Positions 1 through 8,986 of a stretch of DNA of 64,000 bases are shown here, piece after piece. Numbering within the stretch: position 1 is the stretch's first letter; each line of letters begins with the position of its first letter. Source of the DNA: Hyphomicrobiales bacterium (GTDB taxonomy: Bacteria; Pseudomonadota; Alphaproteobacteria; Rhizobiales; Rhizobiaceae). Made by a program: the position numbers and the translations under genes. Where the stretch lies: contig UCEY01000025.1 in the NCBI GenBank assembly GCA_900471605.1, positions 1 to 64,000 of the forward strand. The letters run 5' to 3'. The notes under the pieces were generated by a model. That model was not told the origin of the DNA. It did not search any database and saw nothing but the letters and a program-made list of their open reading frames with translations.

Positions 1-1
1 C

Positions 2-1267
2 GATTTTCTCGCCTGCGCGATTGCGGGCGCAGGTGATGCGACGACGAAAATCCTCGCGCAGGCCGTCGGTGCGGACCAGCCGGGCGAAGCGATCCTCATC
101 GGAGCGGCGCGCCGGACCGATCCGCTCGCCGCCGCGATCGTCAACGGTTATGTGGGCCATGTGCTCGACTACGACGACGTGCATGCAAGCGTTCGCGGCC
201 ATCCGACGACAGTTATCATTCCCGCGCTTCTTGCGCTGGCTGCCGAACGGCAGTTTTCGGCCGAGGAGCTGATCGCCTCCTATATTGTCGGACTGGAGGC
301 CATGGCCCGGCTCGGCATCTCCATCGGCGCCAGCCATTACGAGAACGGCTTTCATGCGACGGCGACGCTCGGTCCGCTTGGCGTCGCATCCGCGATTGCC
401 CATCTGACCAAGATGCCGGCCGACAGGACGGCGGTCGCGCTCGGGCTCGCAGCGACGCAGGCATCCGGCCTTCGCCTGCAGTTCGGCCACGATGCCAAGC
501 CATACCATGCGGGTATGGCCGCCCGATCCGGCTTGCTGGCAGCCCGGCTCGCAGCCGCGGGTTTCGGTGGTGCGCCGGACTTCCTCGACAATCCCGTCGG
601 TTTCCACACAGCCTATGCCTTCGGCTCCGGAAATCTGGCGGCTCTTTCCGATGCGTGGGGTACGTCCTGGCAGATCGTGGCGCCTGGTCTGACGCTGAAA
701 GCCTATCCCTGCTGCACGGCGAGCCACCCGGTGGCTTCGCTCGGCATCGAACTCAATCGCGAAGGCCTTGCCGCCGATGCGATCGCGCGGATCACCTTCA
801 CCTATCCGCCCGGCGCCGATGCGGCGCTCGTGGTCAGCAAGCCCACCAACGGCATCGAGGCGCGGTTCAGCCCGGAATATGTCTTTGCGGCGGCCCTCAT
901 CGACGGCGCGCTGCGGCTCGATCACTTCGATGACCGGCCGGTTCGGCCTGACCTGATGGCGCTCGCAACGCGCGCCTCCCGCCGACACGACGAGACGGCG
1001 CCGCGCATGTCGAGCGACCCGGCCACGCGGTTCGTCATCCTCGATGTGGATCTGAAGAAGGGCGGCACGATCCGCCGCCGCTTCCAGGGTCTTCCAGGCG
1101 TGACCGACCCCGAGGACAAGTTCCGCGATGCGACCGCCGGCCAGCCGGCCTTCGCAGAAATTCCTTCGCTCGTCCGGAGCATGACCAGCGGCGCCGACCT
1201 CCGCCATCTGCTCGCCATGCTCAACCAGGACGGCCTGACCTCTCCATCTACGAAAGACATGCCATGA
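2..1267 (+). CDS. MmgE/PrpD family protein (5' end outside window)
   Basis: The MmgE/PrpD family includes 2-methylcitrate dehydratase and related hydratases and isomerases of small carboxylic acids. The frame is open from the first bases of the window, so the N-terminus is missing; an ATG at 152 is internal, because family-like sequence (ACAIAGAGDATT, then NGYVGHVLDYDDVH) runs through it. The active-site-like HVLDYDD stretch, the Gly/Ala-rich helical core and the YPCCTASHP segment are visible. The stop overlaps the next gene by 4 nt (ATGA), which suggests cotranscription with the flavin monooxygenase. The substrate cannot be read from sequence; degradation of an uncommon organic acid is an inference from the neighbour. 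Confidence 0.85.
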   Translation, partial: DFLACAIAGAGDATTKILAQAVGADQPGEAILIGAARRTDPLAAAIVNGYVGHVLDYDDVHASVRGHPTTVIIPALLALAAERQFSAEELIASYIVGLEAMARLGISIGASHYENGFHATATLGPLGVASAIAHLTKMPADRTAVALGLAATQASGLRLQFGHDAKPYHAGMAARSGLLAARLAAAGFGGAPDFLDNPVGFHTAYAFGSGNLAALSDAWGTSWQIVAPGLTLKAYPCCTASHPVASLGIELNREGLAADAIARITFTYPPGADAALVVSKPTNGIEARFSPEYVFAAALIDGALRLDHFDDRPVRPDLMALATRASRRHDETAPRMSSDPATRFVILDVDLKKGGTIRRRFQGLPGVTDPEDKFRDATAGQPAFAEIPSLVRSMTSGADLRHLLAMLNQDGLTSPSTKDMP

Positions 1268-2565
1268 CCATCAAGAGAGAGATCCATCTCGGCCTGTTCC
1301 TCCAGGGCGCCGGCCACCATGTGTCCGGCTGGCGACATCCGCGGGCAGAAGCCGGCAGCGAGAACTTCGACCTGCTGCGGCGCGTGTCGCAGATGGCCGA
1401 AGCTGCCAAGTTCGACATGGTGTTCCTCGCCGACGGGCTGACCAGCAGCGCGGATGCCCACCCCTCCACCATCGCCCGCTTCGAGCCGCTGACGCTGCTC
1501 GCCGCCCTGGCGCTCGTCACCGAGAAGATCGGCCTTGCCGCCACATCCTCCACGACCTACGGCGAACCCTATCACACCGCCCGCGCCTTCTCCTCGATCG
1601 ACCACCTCAGCCACGGTCGCGCCGCCTGGAACATCGTCACGACGTCCTATGCGCGCACCGCCAGCAATTTCACGACCTCGCACCCGTCGCATGACGAGCG
1701 CTATGCGGTAGCGGAAGAATTTGTCGATGTCGTTCGTGGCCTCTGGGACAGCTGGGACGACGATGCCTTCATCAAGAACAAGGAGAGCGGGGTCTATGCC
1801 GATCCGGCCGGGCTCCATATCCTGGATCACAAGGGCAAATATTTCTCGGTGAAGGGGCCCCTCAACATTCCCCGCGCGCCGCAGGGGCATCCGATCCTCA
1901 TTCAGGCCGGCTCGTCCGGCCCGGGCCAGGACCTGGCGGCCCGCACGGCCGACGTCGTCTTCACCGCGCAGCAGAGCATCGAGGAGGCACAGGCCTTCTA
2001 CAAGAGCCTGAAGGAGCGCGTGGTGCGGGCCGGGCGTCAGGCGCACCACGTCGCCGTGATGCCGGGCTTCCTGCCTGTGGTCGGCCGAACCTCCGCAGAG
2101 GCAGCAGAAAAGCTCGCCGAACTAGACCAGTGGACGGACCTGAAGAGCGCGATGCCGCTGCTCGAGGAGCGTATCGGGCACAGTCTCGCCGAGTTCGACC
2201 CCGACGGCCCGCTTCCTGACATGCCGATTTCCGACCAGCTGCGCAGCCGCGCCGAACTCCTGACCGCGCTCGCACGGCGGGAAAACCTCACGATCCGCCA
2301 GCTTGCGCTCCGCGTCGCTGCTGGCCGCGGCCACCACATCGTGCTCGGCACACCGGCCGAAATCGCCGATCGCATGCAGCAATGGTTCGAAGGCTATGCC
2401 GCCGACGGCTTCAACATCATGCCGCCCTTCTTCCCGGAAGGCCTCAAGGATTTCACCGAACTGGTCGTCCCCATCCTCCAGGAGCGCGGCCTGTATCGCA
2501 CGGAGTATCGGGGCTCGACACTGCGCGATCATCTCGGGCTGGACCGGCCAAACCTTCCCGCCTGA
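1264..2565 (+). CDS. LLM-class flavin-dependent monooxygenase, NtaA/SnaA/DszA type
   Basis: This 433-residue cytoplasmic protein matches the nitrilotriacetate monooxygenase component A / DszA / SnaA branch of the bacterial luciferase-like fold. These enzymes use FMNH2 supplied by a separate reductase to oxygenate a small substrate. Visible family features are the N-terminal LGLFLQGAGHHVSGWRHP, the SHGRAAWNIVTT block, the HDERY segment and the LIQAGSSGPGQDLAAR phosphate-binding region near residue 217. The length is normal. It overlaps the upstream MmgE/PrpD gene by 4 nt. No flavin reductase gene is in the window, so the partner must be elsewhere. The substrate is unknown. Confidence 0.88.
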   Translation: MTIKREIHLGLFLQGAGHHVSGWRHPRAEAGSENFDLLRRVSQMAEAAKFDMVFLADGLTSSADAHPSTIARFEPLTLLAALALVTEKIGLAATSSTTYGEPYHTARAFSSIDHLSHGRAAWNIVTTSYARTASNFTTSHPSHDERYAVAEEFVDVVRGLWDSWDDDAFIKNKESGVYADPAGLHILDHKGKYFSVKGPLNIPRAPQGHPILIQAGSSGPGQDLAARTADVVFTAQQSIEEAQAFYKSLKERVVRAGRQAHHVAVMPGFLPVVGRTSAEAAEKLAELDQWTDLKSAMPLLEERIGHSLAEFDPDGPLPDMPISDQLRSRAELLTALARRENLTIRQLALRVAAGRGHHIVLGTPAEIADRMQQWFEGYAADGFNIMPPFFPEGLKDFTELVVPILQERGLYRTEYRGSTLRDHLGLDRPNLPA

Positions 2566-2596
2566 TCGTTCCGCCTGAGGGCGGCCGGCATTCCGA

Positions 2597-2634
2597 CACG
2601 CGCAGCCGCTGAGATTTTTCAGCGGCTGCGCGTG
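2597..2634. terminator. Strong hairpin between convergent genes
   Basis: A perfect 16-bp inverted repeat (2597-2612 pairing with 2619-2634, arm CACGCGCAGCCGCTGA) closes a six-base loop GATTTT. It sits between the end of the monooxygenase gene and the end of the convergent reductase gene, where a bidirectional terminator is expected. There is no clear U tract after either arm; the only T run is in the loop. Termination is therefore an inference from stem strength and position. Confidence 0.7.
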
Positions 2635-2673
2635 AGGTTCCTGACCATGTCGATTTCGAAGAGGGCCCTGCCA

Positions 2674-3543
2674 TCAGGCAGAGGCGGCGATGTTGGATGC
2701 GAAGTCGCGGTAGGAGTGCAGCGGACGGCCCAGCAGCACGGAGAGACGCTCGGCGTCACCGGCTTCCGGGATCATGCCGTCGCTGACATAACGCTCCGCC
2801 ATCAGGCGCATCTCGTAAGCCATCCACTTCGGCATGAAGGTCGCCATGTTCTGTTCGAAGCCGGTCGGATCATCGCCGCCATAAACCACCGGACGCCCGA
2901 GAACCTCGGACCAGATTGCCGCGACATCGGAACCGGTCAACGTGTCGGGACCGACCAGGTTGATGATCTCGATCGGCAGCTTGCCCGGAGCCTGTTCGCG
3001 ACGGATCAGCTCGATTGCCGCAACCTCGGCGATGTCGCGCGCATCGACCATCGCAATCCCCTTGCCGCCGATCGGCATCGGATAGACGCCATGGTTGAGA
3101 ATGACGTCCTTGATCATCACCTCATTGTCGATGAAATAGGTCGGCCGCAGGATCGTGGCGCTGAAGCCCATCTGCCCGAGCATTCGCTCTGCACCCGACT
3201 TCACCGCGAAATGCGGCACGTTGACGAAGCGATCGGCGTGGATAACCGAGAGATAGACCACCCGCTCGACGCCTGCTTCGCGGGCAACATTCAAGGTGAT
3301 GATCGCCTGGGAGAATTCGTCGCCGGTGACGGCGTTGAGCAGGAACAGGGTGCTGACGCCATCGAACGCCTTGCGCAGCGCGTCGATGTCGAGCAGTTCG
3401 CCCTGCGCGACTTCAACGCCGGCCGGAAATTGAGCTTTCGCAGGATCGCGAGTGAGCACGCGCACCTTCGCGCCGCGCCGGACGAGCTGGTTGACGACAT
3501 GGCTGCCGACACGGCCGGTAGCGCCAGTAACGAGGATAGTCAT
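2674..3543 (-). CDS. NmrA-like NAD(P)-binding reductase/epimerase family protein
   Basis: The 289-residue product is an atypical short-chain dehydrogenase of the NmrA/HSCARG group. The N-terminus MTILVTGATGRVGSHV carries the TGxTGxxG dinucleotide-binding motif, followed by RVLTRDP, typical of NADP-preferring members. The usual catalytic YxxxK is not obvious: VPHFAVKSGAER holds the equivalent lysine without the tyrosine. Such proteins act either as redox sensors or as quinone/NAD(P) oxidoreductases. It is divergent from a LysR gene with a 106-bp shared control region, the classic arrangement for a LysR target. The substrate is unknown. Confidence 0.8.
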   Translation of the reverse strand: MTILVTGATGRVGSHVVNQLVRRGAKVRVLTRDPAKAQFPAGVEVAQGELLDIDALRKAFDGVSTLFLLNAVTGDEFSQAIITLNVAREAGVERVVYLSVIHADRFVNVPHFAVKSGAERMLGQMGFSATILRPTYFIDNEVMIKDVILNHGVYPMPIGGKGIAMVDARDIAEVAAIELIRREQAPGKLPIEIINLVGPDTLTGSDVAAIWSEVLGRPVVYGGDDPTGFEQNMATFMPKWMAYEMRLMAERYVSDGMIPEAGDAERLSVLLGRPLHSYRDFASNIAASA

Positions 3544-3649
3544 GATATTGTCTCCGAGTTGGATTTGCTTGACACCCCGAATATGGATGGACCAATAATG
3601 ATCCGATAGACGCTGAATTTAGACACACCGTCCCATAGGTGAAACACTC
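3544..3649. promoter_or_regulatory. Divergent promoter region, reductase / LysR
   Basis: These 106 bp separate two divergently transcribed genes. A TTGACA hexamer at 3569-3574 points rightward, with an AT-rich CAATAAT about 18 bp on, making a plausible promoter for the LysR gene. No clear T-N11-A dyad was singled out. That the LysR protein regulates both genes is a family-based inference. Confidence 0.4.
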
Positions 3650-4540
3650 GTGGACCTTCTTGCACTTGCCGATTTTACCCTGGTTGCGCGTCATGGTGGC
3701 TTCGGGAAAGCTGCGCGAGCGACCGGAAGGCCCAAGGCAACCCTTTCGCGGCGGGTCGCGGAGCTGGAACGCAGTCTGGAATTGCGCCTCTTCGAACGGG
3801 GCGCCCGGAACGTGAAGCTCACGGAGGAAGGACGTGCCTTGTTCGAACGGACGGCGGTTCTGCTTGCTGAACTGGATGAGACAGCCGTTGCGATTGCCTC
3901 GGGCGGCCACCGACCCAAGGGACGCTTGCGGATCAGCGCACCCTTGCTCTTTTCCCAGACGGCGATGGGGCAGATCGCCGCCGGCTTTGCACTCACCTAT
4001 CCGGACGTGAGGCTGGAGATCACGACGGAGGATCGGGCCGTCGATATGATCGAGGAAGGTTACGATCTGGTCATCCGGGTCAATCCGGACCCGGATGAAA
4101 ATCTGGTCGGGCGGGCGTTCCTCCGCGACCGGCTTGTCGTTGTCGCTCGCCCCGACGTTTTTCGTCCGCGCCCGGACATCGCTACTCGCGCCGTTGTGCG
4201 CGGCATCGCCGATCAGTCGCTATGGAATGTGAAGACGCCCGATGGCATCGCGACCATCAAGGTAGAGCCGGTGCTCGCATTGTCTTCGCTGTTTGCGGTG
4301 CGTGACGCGGTGCGCGCCGGCGCAGGCGTGGGTTGTCTTCCGATCTCGCTGGTCAGCCACGACCTGGCCGACGGCTCACTCGTCCTGTGGGGGGAGTTTG
4401 ACGCACCCGAAATCGCGTTATGGGCGCTTTACCCCTCCCGCCGGCTGCTGAGCGCCCGTGTGTCGGCATTCCTCGATTATCTCAAGCAAGCCTTCCCTCT
4501 TGGAACGCCGGAGGAGCTTGCCGGCTACATTGGCCGATGA
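3650..4540 (+). CDS. LysR-family transcriptional regulator
   Basis: This 296-residue protein has an N-terminal winged helix-turn-helix (residues about 1-60: DLLALADFTLVARHGGFGKA, then SRRVAELERSLELRLFER) and a periplasmic-binding-like effector domain in the rest. The start is GTG at 3650; no ATG lies nearby in frame. The N-terminal pattern and the LTYPDVRLEITTEDR segment resemble the CrgA/DsdC-like branch. It is divergent from the NmrA-like reductase, its most likely target. The inducer is unknown. Confidence 0.88.
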   Translation: MDLLALADFTLVARHGGFGKAARATGRPKATLSRRVAELERSLELRLFERGARNVKLTEEGRALFERTAVLLAELDETAVAIASGGHRPKGRLRISAPLLFSQTAMGQIAAGFALTYPDVRLEITTEDRAVDMIEEGYDLVIRVNPDPDENLVGRAFLRDRLVVVARPDVFRPRPDIATRAVVRGIADQSLWNVKTPDGIATIKVEPVLALSSLFAVRDAVRAGAGVGCLPISLVSHDLADGSLVLWGEFDAPEIALWALYPSRRLLSARVSAFLDYLKQAFPLGTPEELAGYIGR

Positions 4541-4666
4541 CAATGCATCAAGGCTGATTGGTAATCAGATTCTTGCCACCCATCGCTAAAATACTGTAAT
4601 ATTTATTCACTGGCTATTTCGCCGAATCTGTTAGGATAAAGATCACAACAAAAGCGTCGTCAACCG

Positions 4667-5425
4667 ATGAACCCGCAGTTTCGTTTTCGCCAAACGGTAG
4701 TCTTACCGAATATAAAGACAGCACTGCTCCGCACCCTTGCCTTTGCGACTGCGGCAATCGTGGTCGTTGGGATATTGGCGCTCATTCTTCCCGAACGTCC
4801 ATTCTGGGTAGACGTGTCCGCCGTGGTGTTGATATCGGCGGCTGTCATATTTCGACTTCAACTGGCGCTTTATGCACGCGATGAGGTGCTTCGTGATACC
4901 CAGAAAGACCTTCAGCAGGCACTCCGTCACGATTCCGCCATGGGTACGATGCGCGCCAAAGAATTCGCGGACTCGATTGAGCATGCGATTGACCGCAGGC
5001 GCATGAGCAGCACGGAAATCTCAGATGGCGTCATGCTCATTCTCAAGGTCGGCAATTTCGACGAGATCCGCCGCCGCTACGGTCTGCAATGGGCCGATAC
5101 CCTGCTTCAATCCATTGTTCGGATCGTGTATTCCTCGGTGCGTTATGGCGATCTTGTCGCACGCCTCGCTTCGGACGAACTCGGCATATTTCTGCCCAGC
5201 ACGACAGCGGAAGATGCCAGCAACGTCTGCGAGCGTATCCTTACGCGGGTAAGGGAGGCCACGTTCACAGCCGGTCAGGAGCGCCAGATCTTGGTCACCG
5301 TGCAGCTTGGCGGCACCAGGGTCGGGGACGAACCCGACTTTCAGGCACTCCGCGAGGCCGCCAGCCTCGCCGCCGCCGCTGAGGAGGAAGCCGGCTCCCC
5401 CCTGTTCCGGGAGCGATTCTCGTAA
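4667..5425 (+). CDS. Membrane-anchored protein with degenerate GGDEF domain
   Basis: The 252-residue product begins with two membrane segments (about residues 20-42 and 48-68), a short linker and a C-terminal GGDEF-like domain (about 100-245). The signature loop reads RLASDELGIFL where active diguanylate cyclases have R-x-GGDEF, so both glycines are replaced and the motif is ASDEL. The upstream ILKVGNFDEIRRRYG block, with the F-x-x-I/N-x-x-x-G pattern of the domain, is kept. Loss of the glycines normally removes cyclase activity, so a c-di-GMP-sensing or protein-interaction role is more likely. It is convergent with the end of the minus-strand exopolysaccharide operon, 10 bp from the glycoside hydrolase gene. 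Confidence 0.75.
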   Translation: MNPQFRFRQTVVLPNIKTALLRTLAFATAAIVVVGILALILPERPFWVDVSAVVLISAAVIFRLQLALYARDEVLRDTQKDLQQALRHDSAMGTMRAKEFADSIEHAIDRRRMSSTEISDGVMLILKVGNFDEIRRRYGLQWADTLLQSIVRIVYSSVRYGDLVARLASDELGIFLPSTTAEDASNVCERILTRVREATFTAGQERQILVTVQLGGTRVGDEPDFQALREAASLAAAAEEEAGSPLFRERFS

Positions 5426-5435
5426 ACGGAGGGCT

Positions 5436-6554
5436 TTACGGCCTGCCGTCTTCCGCTTTCGTGGCCGCAATGCCGGCTGGACTCAAGGCGCCACAGCGCC
5501 AGACACTGTAGACCGGCTGGGTATCCCAGTCGTAGTAGAAAGCGGCTTTCAACCTTCCCTCCTTCATTAGCGCCTCGAAGCTGCGGCGCACGGCACGGAC
5601 AGCCGCCTCCCGTTCGCGGTCGTCGACCGGGCAGGAAAGCGCCGGGTTGGCGATGCCCCATTCGGTCACCCAGCACGGCCTGCCTTGCCCTTCGGAGCCG
5701 CAAAAGTCGAGAAGCGTCGTTACGTAACGTGCAAGCGCCGCGTCATCCTTGCGCCCCGGATAGACATGGATGCCGTAACCGTCGACCAGCGCATCGACAC
5801 CCCGCGCCCGCAAGAGCGAAATGAACTCCCGGGGTTCGAGCCGTTCCATACCGCGGCGGTCGGCTTCACCGGTGCCGACATCGGAAAGTCCCGCTGAAAT
5901 CATAAGCGCATCGCGGCTATGCACCGTCGCGCGCAGTTCCTCCCGGGTGACCCGGAGGGCGCCGACATAGGTATCGATGCCGCGTTCGAAGGCAGGGAGG
6001 TTGGCGACCTGCGAAACCTGGCGCGGCGTCCGCCGGCCGGGCTTCTCATAGACCATCAGGTCGCCGTTGTAAGCGCTGTAATTGATTTCGTTTCCCGGCT
6101 CGACGGCGTCGATGCGGATGCCCATTCCGTCAATGCGGCGAAGCGCCGAGCGCAACTGCCCGCGATAGAGATCGAGGTCCAGATCCGAAAGCCGCTGAAC
6201 ATCCCAAATGCGGCCGAAACCGGTGCGAGGGCGCGTCGCCGAGGAGTAGTAGTCCGGATTGCCGAGCTGGATCTCGAGAAGGATCTTCAGCCCGAGCCGG
6301 TCCGCCATCTCAAGAGCTTCGATACTTTTGTCCACGGGCCTCGACAACGAAAGCCGGACATGGGTGATGCCGCTTGCCGCGATTTCATTCAGCACCCGCT
6401 CCTGATCGGAACGGGAAAGCCAGGCGAGGTTCACGCGGTTGATGCCGATGCGATCGGGAAGCGCGTCGGCCGCTGCCGGCAGCGCGTGGGCAAAAGCCCA
6501 GAACACCGCCAGCACGCAGGCAAGGGTCACGCGCGCTCGCGCCACGGCCCTCAT
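5436..6554 (-). CDS. Secreted glycoside hydrolase-like TIM-barrel protein
   Basis: The product (372 residues from the ATG at 6554) has a clear signal peptide ending around LPAAADA and a TIM-barrel clan-A glycosidase pattern: DAVEPGNEINYSAYNGD carries the Asn-Glu pair of the acid/base residue, and CWVTEWGIANP carries the strand-7 glutamate nucleophile. PslG-type GH39 and related enzymes that trim exopolysaccharide look similar. A longer reading from 6584 would overlap the upstream gene by 26 nt and place ten charged residues before the signal peptide, so 6554 was preferred. It is the last gene of the minus-strand polysaccharide operon, 4 bp after a pyruvyltransferase, suggesting periplasmic processing of the polymer. 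The GH family is not certain. Confidence 0.75.
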   Translation of the reverse strand: MRAVARARVTLACVLAVFWAFAHALPAAADALPDRIGINRVNLAWLSRSDQERVLNEIAASGITHVRLSLSRPVDKSIEALEMADRLGLKILLEIQLGNPDYYSSATRPRTGFGRIWDVQRLSDLDLDLYRGQLRSALRRIDGMGIRIDAVEPGNEINYSAYNGDLMVYEKPGRRTPRQVSQVANLPAFERGIDTYVGALRVTREELRATVHSRDALMISAGLSDVGTGEADRRGMERLEPREFISLLRARGVDALVDGYGIHVYPGRKDDAALARYVTTLLDFCGSEGQGRPCWVTEWGIANPALSCPVDDREREAAVRAVRRSFEALMKEGRLKAAFYYDWDTQPVYSVWRCGALSPAGIAATKAEDGRP

Positions 6555-6558
6555 GCGC

Positions 6559-7731
6559 TCAAAGTCCGATCTGCCCCAGCGCATTGCGGAAATTCGCCTC
6601 GCAAGCGGAATAACGGTCGATCACCGCCTGGGTGTCTATCTTGCCGAGGAAGTTGGCAAGATAGCCGCGCTTGTCCGCTTCCCTGTTCCAGGTGGCTGCC
6701 TCGATATACGGGAAGCCGATGAATTCCAGCATCTCCCGCATGCGGTCGTCGACCGCGATCATCAGGGCCGGCGTGCCGGCCTGCATGCCGATGATGCAGC
6801 CATGAAAGCGGCGGCCAAAGCAGAGATCGCGCGCCGACATCGCCCCGCGCCACTGGTTCGTATCGAAATAGACCAGCAGTTCGTGCTTCCGCTGCCATTT
6901 CTCCGAATGTTTGTACTCCGTGCCTCCGGTGATGCGTCCGCTCGCCGGGTCATAGACGATGTCGTTATCGTCGCCGGTCAGGGAGAGGCTGTAGGCGACC
7001 ACTTCGTCCTGAATGACGTAGCTTGCCACGCTGTCGGGCTTGAGCAGCGCATGGACATCGACGATCGTATCGGCAACGCTGCCGAGATAGCCGCCGAAGG
7101 CGATCTTCTGGGCTTCCGCCAGGCCCGGATTGGCAAGCGCCGAAAGCGAACGTTTCATGTCGTTCGGCGAGAAATAGAGCGAGGGGCAGCCCGTCGGCTT
7201 GACGAACTTCATTCCCTGCTCCCTGAGGAACTCGGCGGTGAAATAGCCGCGCGTGAGGAAGTAACTTTCCTTGTTCCTCAACACCTCCAGGAACTTGAGC
7301 GTGCCGGCCGGCAGCTGATCCTTAAGGCCTTCCTTGCGCTGGATGCCGATGCCCATCACCACAACCGGCATCTTCAGTTTCGCGAAGACTTCCGCTTCGA
7401 GATCCGCGGAATAGCCGGGGCGCAGCAGATTGGCGGAGGCGAAGACGCACAGGTCGAACTCGCTGTTCACCTGCTCGTAAAGCTCGTTCGAGTCGCGATT
7501 ATTGGCGAAATGCCAGAACGGCAGATAGGTGACGTCGTGACCGCGCAGGCTCTCAGCCGCCCCTTCGCCGATCAGATAATTGCCGGTGTTGGCGATCTTC
7601 TTGACCTGCGAGATCATGGCCTTCTTCGTCCTGGTCTGGTCGAAATAGGGCCGATGGACGACGCTCGTGCCCGAGACGTCCGCAATCGTCCGCTGCAGAT
7701 AGGATGGAATGCCCGTAAGCAAGATACGCAT
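6559..7731 (-). CDS. Polysaccharide pyruvyl transferase family protein (copy 2)
   Basis: The 390-residue protein belongs to the pyruvyltransferase family that adds ketal pyruvate to sugars of exopolysaccharides, using phosphoenolpyruvate. The C-terminal GRRFHGCIIGMQAGTPAL followed by VDDRMREM is the diagnostic part. The N-terminal MRILLTGIPS and NTGNYLIGEGA match the same regions of the upstream neighbour, so the two are paralogues. Galactoglucan of S. meliloti is pyruvylated, and its wga operon carries pyruvyltransferase-like genes, which fits. Two copies may act on different sugars or positions. Which activity each has cannot be told from sequence. Confidence 0.85.
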   Translation of the reverse strand: MRILLTGIPSYLQRTIADVSGTSVVHRPYFDQTRTKKAMISQVKKIANTGNYLIGEGAAESLRGHDVTYLPFWHFANNRDSNELYEQVNSEFDLCVFASANLLRPGYSADLEAEVFAKLKMPVVVMGIGIQRKEGLKDQLPAGTLKFLEVLRNKESYFLTRGYFTAEFLREQGMKFVKPTGCPSLYFSPNDMKRSLSALANPGLAEAQKIAFGGYLGSVADTIVDVHALLKPDSVASYVIQDEVVAYSLSLTGDDNDIVYDPASGRITGGTEYKHSEKWQRKHELLVYFDTNQWRGAMSARDLCFGRRFHGCIIGMQAGTPALMIAVDDRMREMLEFIGFPYIEAATWNREADKRGYLANFLGKIDTQAVIDRYSACEANFRNALGQIGL

Positions 7732-7768
7732 AACTGTCCCCTGAACCGAAAAGTGATGGCCTTAGGCC

Positions 7769-8947
7769 CTATAGGCCGATGCCGATTTCGCGAAGCGTGG
7801 TGCGGAAGGCGCGCTCGCGATCGGAATACCGATCGACAAGTTCACTCGTGTTGAGCTGTGCCAGATGGTCGGCCACGAACTCGGCGCGGTTCTCCGCCTT
7901 TTCGACTTCCGTGGTGTCGACGGCCGGCAGGCCGGTAAAACCCAGCATCTCGCGCATGCGATCGTCCACGGCCACCATCAGGCTCGGCACCGCCGCCTGC
8001 ATGGCGATGATCGAGCCGTGGAAACGGCGGCCGAAATTGAAGTCCATGGACGAGGCCCAGCCCCGCCACTGGTTGTTGTCGAAGAAGGTGCGGACTTCGA
8101 ACCGCTGCTTTTCCCGCTCCGTGCCGGGATAGGCGAGATCGCCGATCATCAGACCCGAAGCGGAATCGTAGACGCGTCCCTCGTCGTTAGGCTCCACTTT
8201 CATATCGAAGTGGAGGAACTCGTCCTGCACCACGTATTGCGGCACCGTGTCCGGCGGGGCGAGCGAATTCGCATCGAGGATCGCATCCTGATTGCCGCCG
8301 AGATAGCCCGAAAAGATCGTCTTCGCCTTGCCGACCTTGACGGTCGACAGCTTCCTCATCGAGCGGCGCATGTTGTCCGGCATGAAATAGACGGAAGGGC
8401 AACCGGTCGGACGCACGAAGGAGAAGCCCTGATCCTTCAGGAAGCCGGCGGACTCGTAGCCGCGCGTCAGGAAATAGTGCTCGCGCTCCTTCAGCACGGA
8501 GAGAAGCCGCTTGGTTCCCTCCGGAAGATTGTTCTCCAGGTCCTTGCGGTTCTGCAGGCCAATGCCCAGCATGACGATCGGCATGTTGAGCCGGCTCAGC
8601 ACATCCGCCTCGGCATCCGCGGAGAGGCCCTTGCGCAGGAGGTTCGCGCAGGTGAACACGCAGATGTCGAAATTGGCGTTGAATTCGTCGAACCCGCTGC
8701 CGCTCTTGCTCAGATTGTAGAGATGCCAGAAAGGGACCTGTTTCGCATGCGGCGCGAGCGCACGCAACGCACCCTCACCGATCAGGTAGTTCCCGGTATT
8801 GCTGATATTGCTCAGCTCCTGCAGGAACTCCTCTTTCGTTTCCGGCTGTTTCTGCCGTTCCGCATAGGAGACGGACAGGCCGTTGGCTCCGTTCGCAAGG
8901 CGCGTGTAGTGACCAGGAATACCCGTCACGAGAATTCGCGGACGCAT
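7769..8947 (-). CDS. Polysaccharide pyruvyl transferase family protein (copy 1)
   Basis: The 392-residue paralogue of the following gene shares MRPRILVTGIPG, NTGNYLIGEGALRALAPH and the C-terminal GRRFHGSIIAMQAAVPSL plus VDDRMREM blocks. The start is placed at the ATG at 8947, which aligns with the start of the other copy and has an AAGG element about 10 nt upstream; a longer reading to 8986 is probably spurious. The role is transfer of pyruvate to a sugar of the lipid-linked repeat or growing polymer in the cytoplasm. It lies between the GT2-GT4 fusion gene and the second pyruvyltransferase in one operon. Confidence 0.85.
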   Translation of the reverse strand: MRPRILVTGIPGHYTRLANGANGLSVSYAERQKQPETKEEFLQELSNISNTGNYLIGEGALRALAPHAKQVPFWHLYNLSKSGSGFDEFNANFDICVFTCANLLRKGLSADAEADVLSRLNMPIVMLGIGLQNRKDLENNLPEGTKRLLSVLKEREHYFLTRGYESAGFLKDQGFSFVRPTGCPSVYFMPDNMRRSMRKLSTVKVGKAKTIFSGYLGGNQDAILDANSLAPPDTVPQYVVQDEFLHFDMKVEPNDEGRVYDSASGLMIGDLAYPGTEREKQRFEVRTFFDNNQWRGWASSMDFNFGRRFHGSIIAMQAAVPSLMVAVDDRMREMLGFTGLPAVDTTEVEKAENRAEFVADHLAQLNTSELVDRYSDRERAFRTTLREIGIGL

Positions 8948-8986
8948 TCGAATAGACCTTTCTGTTTCAGAGAAGCGGCCCGGCAA

